Source: Marinibaculum sp040216765 (GTDB taxonomy: Bacteria; Pseudomonadota; Alphaproteobacteria; Ferrovibrionales; Ferrovibrionaceae). From it: a stretch of 64,000 bases of DNA. The notes under the pieces were generated by a model. It searched no databases. It worked only from the letters and a program-made list of their open reading frames with translations, and had not been told where the DNA came from. The stretch's first letter is position 1. Every line of letters starts with the position of its first letter. Positions 63,021 to 64,000 of the stretch are shown here, one piece after another. Location: positions 558,001-622,000 of the forward strand of contig JAVJON010000007.1 in NCBI GenBank assembly GCA_040216765.1, given 5' to 3'. A program made the position numbers and the translations under genes.

Positions 63021-63578
63021 TTACTGTCTCGGTCGCCTTGCCATCGGTATTGCAGGCCCGGCCGTCAGGTCGTCCTGCGCGGCATCGAACTCGGGCCAGC
63101 CGGCCTCCACATGCGCCGCAAGGCGCTCGATCTGTGCGTAGAAGACCGGCAGGCTCGCCGGCTCCAGCGCTTCGATCAGCCAGCGATGACGCGCGCGCAT
63201 GCGACGCTGGATGACGTGGAAGAAGGCCCGCCCCTCCTCCGTCACATGCGCGGCACCGGCGGCGCGGCGCTGCGACCCGCTCGACCAGGCGATCAGGCCA
63301 CGCTCGCTCAACCCCCGGAGCGCGCGGCTCGTCTGGGAATTGTCGTTGTCGTTGATCTCGCTCATCGCCTGCCCGGTCATCGGGCCGCGTTCGCTCAGCA
63401 GGGCCAGACAGCGCCACTGGATCAGCGAGATCCCGAACTCCTGCGCCAGGATCCGTCGCGTCATCCGGTCCACCGACCGGGCCAGTCGCGATACCCGCAC
63501 CGACAGGAAATCGGCGATCCGCAAGTCGTCGGACAGATGATCCAGTGCCGCGGCACCGGCCTTTCGCGGCGGCTTCAC
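63021..63578 (-). CDS. MarR family transcriptional regulator
   Basis: A 185-residue MarR protein. The DNA-binding part is FGISLIQWRCLALLSERGPMTGQAMSEINDNDNSQTSRALRGLSERGLIAW, followed by a short wing SGSQRRAAGAAHVTEEGR. The NDNDNSQTSRAL recognition-helix sequence is unusual. It starts with GTG at 63578 and is divergent from a thiamine-diphosphate enzyme gene, with a palindrome in between. It probably controls that gene and the downstream importer. Confidence 0.88.
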   Translation of the reverse strand: MKPPRKAGAAALDHLSDDLRIADFLSVRVSRLARSVDRMTRRILAQEFGISLIQWRCLALLSERGPMTGQAMSEINDNDNSQTSRALRGLSERGLIAWSSGSQRRAAGAAHVTEEGRAFFHVIQRRMRARHRWLIEALEPASLPVFYAQIERLAAHVEAGWPEFDAAQDDLTAGPAIPMARRPRQ

Positions 63579-63619
63579 GAACGCGCTCCCCTGTTCATCG
63601 GCGAAGTCTAGTCAGGCGT

Positions 63620-63635
63620 TATTGCAATAGCAATA
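63620..63635. promoter_or_regulatory. Candidate MarR operator in the MarR/ThDP-enzyme divergent region
   Basis: TATTGC (63620-63625) and GCAATA (63630-63635) form a perfect 6-bp inverted repeat with spacer AATA, the only AT-rich patch in the 133-bp gap. It is 42 nt from the regulator start and 76 nt from the enzyme start. Confidence 0.55.
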
Positions 63636-63711
63636 TGGAAGCGGCATGGTAGCCGGCGACGCGTTCCGGGCTTCCCGGAGCGCCGGATCCCAATGGCCTG
63701 CAGGTGGTTCC

Positions 63712-64000
63712 ATGACGCGCACGGGCGGGCAGCTGCTCATCGACCGGCTTGCCGGGGAAGGGGTCTCGACGATCTTCGGTGTCCCCGGCGTGCAGCTGGA
63801 CTGGGCCGTCGACGCACTCGGCGCGGCATCCGGCAGCATCCGCTTCATCGTGCCCCGCCATGAGCAGGCGGCCGCCTATATGGCGGACGGCTATGCCCGT
63901 GCGACCGGGACGCCCGGCACCTGCATGGTGGTGCCCGGCCCGGGGCTGCTGAACGCGCTGTCGGGGCTCGCCACCGCCTATGCCTGCTGCAGCCCGGTGC
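63712..64000 (+). CDS. Thiamine-diphosphate-dependent enzyme, N-terminal part
   Basis: The first 96 residues of an acetolactate-synthase/benzoylformate-decarboxylase-family enzyme, cut by the window end. TGGQLLIDRLAGEGVSTIFGVPGVQLDWAVDAL is the Pyr-domain start. The conserved cofactor-activating glutamate is in VPRHEQAAAYMADGYARATG, and GPGLLNALSGLATAYA follows. The substrate is not readable from this part; decarboxylation or carboligation of a 2-oxo acid is expected. It is divergent from the MarR regulator and could be the regulated catabolic gene. Confidence 0.9.
   Translation, partial: MTRTGGQLLIDRLAGEGVSTIFGVPGVQLDWAVDALGAASGSIRFIVPRHEQAAAYMADGYARATGTPGTCMVVPGPGLLNALSGLATAYACCSPV

Overview
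This is a GC-rich chromosomal window with about 65 tightly packed protein genes on both strands. I found no tRNA, rRNA, CRISPR array, transposase or phage module. The gene content points to an alphaproteobacterium, probably from Rhodospirillales or a neighbouring order. Supporting this are an NDUFA12-type complex I subunit beside MlaD, a DUF2155 protein and Aat, the aroQ-accB-accC string, a PAS_5-type protein, a B12-dependent ribonucleotide reductase, and a NirK/NnrS/pseudoazurin set. I cannot name the genus from sequence alone.

Layout. 0-5 kb: a homogentisate operon on the minus strand (hmgA, a fumarylacetoacetate-hydrolase-family gene, an MhpA-like flavin monooxygenase and the start of one more gene). 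A MarR regulator diverges from it across a clear palindromic operator. 5-21 kb: mostly housekeeping genes. These include a PAS protein, a thiolase, a host-attachment-family protein, a phosphodiesterase, an aminotransferase coupled to a divergent gamma-glutamyltransferase-like lipoprotein, an M48/TPR protease, glpK, a DsbA-type oxidoreductase, DedA, aroQ, accB, accC and aat. A 0.5 kb array of palindromic repeats follows, then a DUF2155 protein, mlaD and the NDUFA12 subunit. 21-25 kb: nrdJ, which carries one in-frame TAG at codon 252. 25-31 kb: a denitrification block with pseudoazurin, a Crp/Fnr regulator, a DUF1858 protein, nnrS, an AniA-type nirK, two related cysteine-rich exported proteins of unknown function and a DUF6064 membrane protein.

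31-37 kb: accessory genes, including an aldo/keto reductase, DJ-1/PfpI and GlxA-type proteins, and a two-domain VOC protein divergent from a MarR regulator that overlaps a secreted EndoU-like nuclease gene. 37-50 kb: a catabolic block with a GST, a DHDPS-family enzyme, a lone molybdenum hydroxylase large subunit, aspartate dehydrogenase, a LysR regulator, an alpha/beta hydrolase, 3-hydroxyanthranilate dioxygenase, a five-gene LIV-type ABC importer and a cytochrome P450. 50-57 kb: an ABC-2 exporter, a YcaQ-type glycosylase, a secreted GGCT-like protein, MAPEG, a DUF899 protein, a VOC protein and a methyltransferase. 57-64 kb: a five-gene peptide/nickel-type ABC importer, a MarR regulator and the start of a thiamine-diphosphate enzyme.

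Regulatory signals worth noting: the palindrome GTTGATATCAAC occurs both at the VOC/MarR divergent promoter and in front of the DUF899 gene 20 kb away. In three operons a GC-rich hairpin lies 8-12 nt after the stop of an exported-protein gene and before the membrane-protein gene that follows. These links are inferences from sequence and have not been tested.
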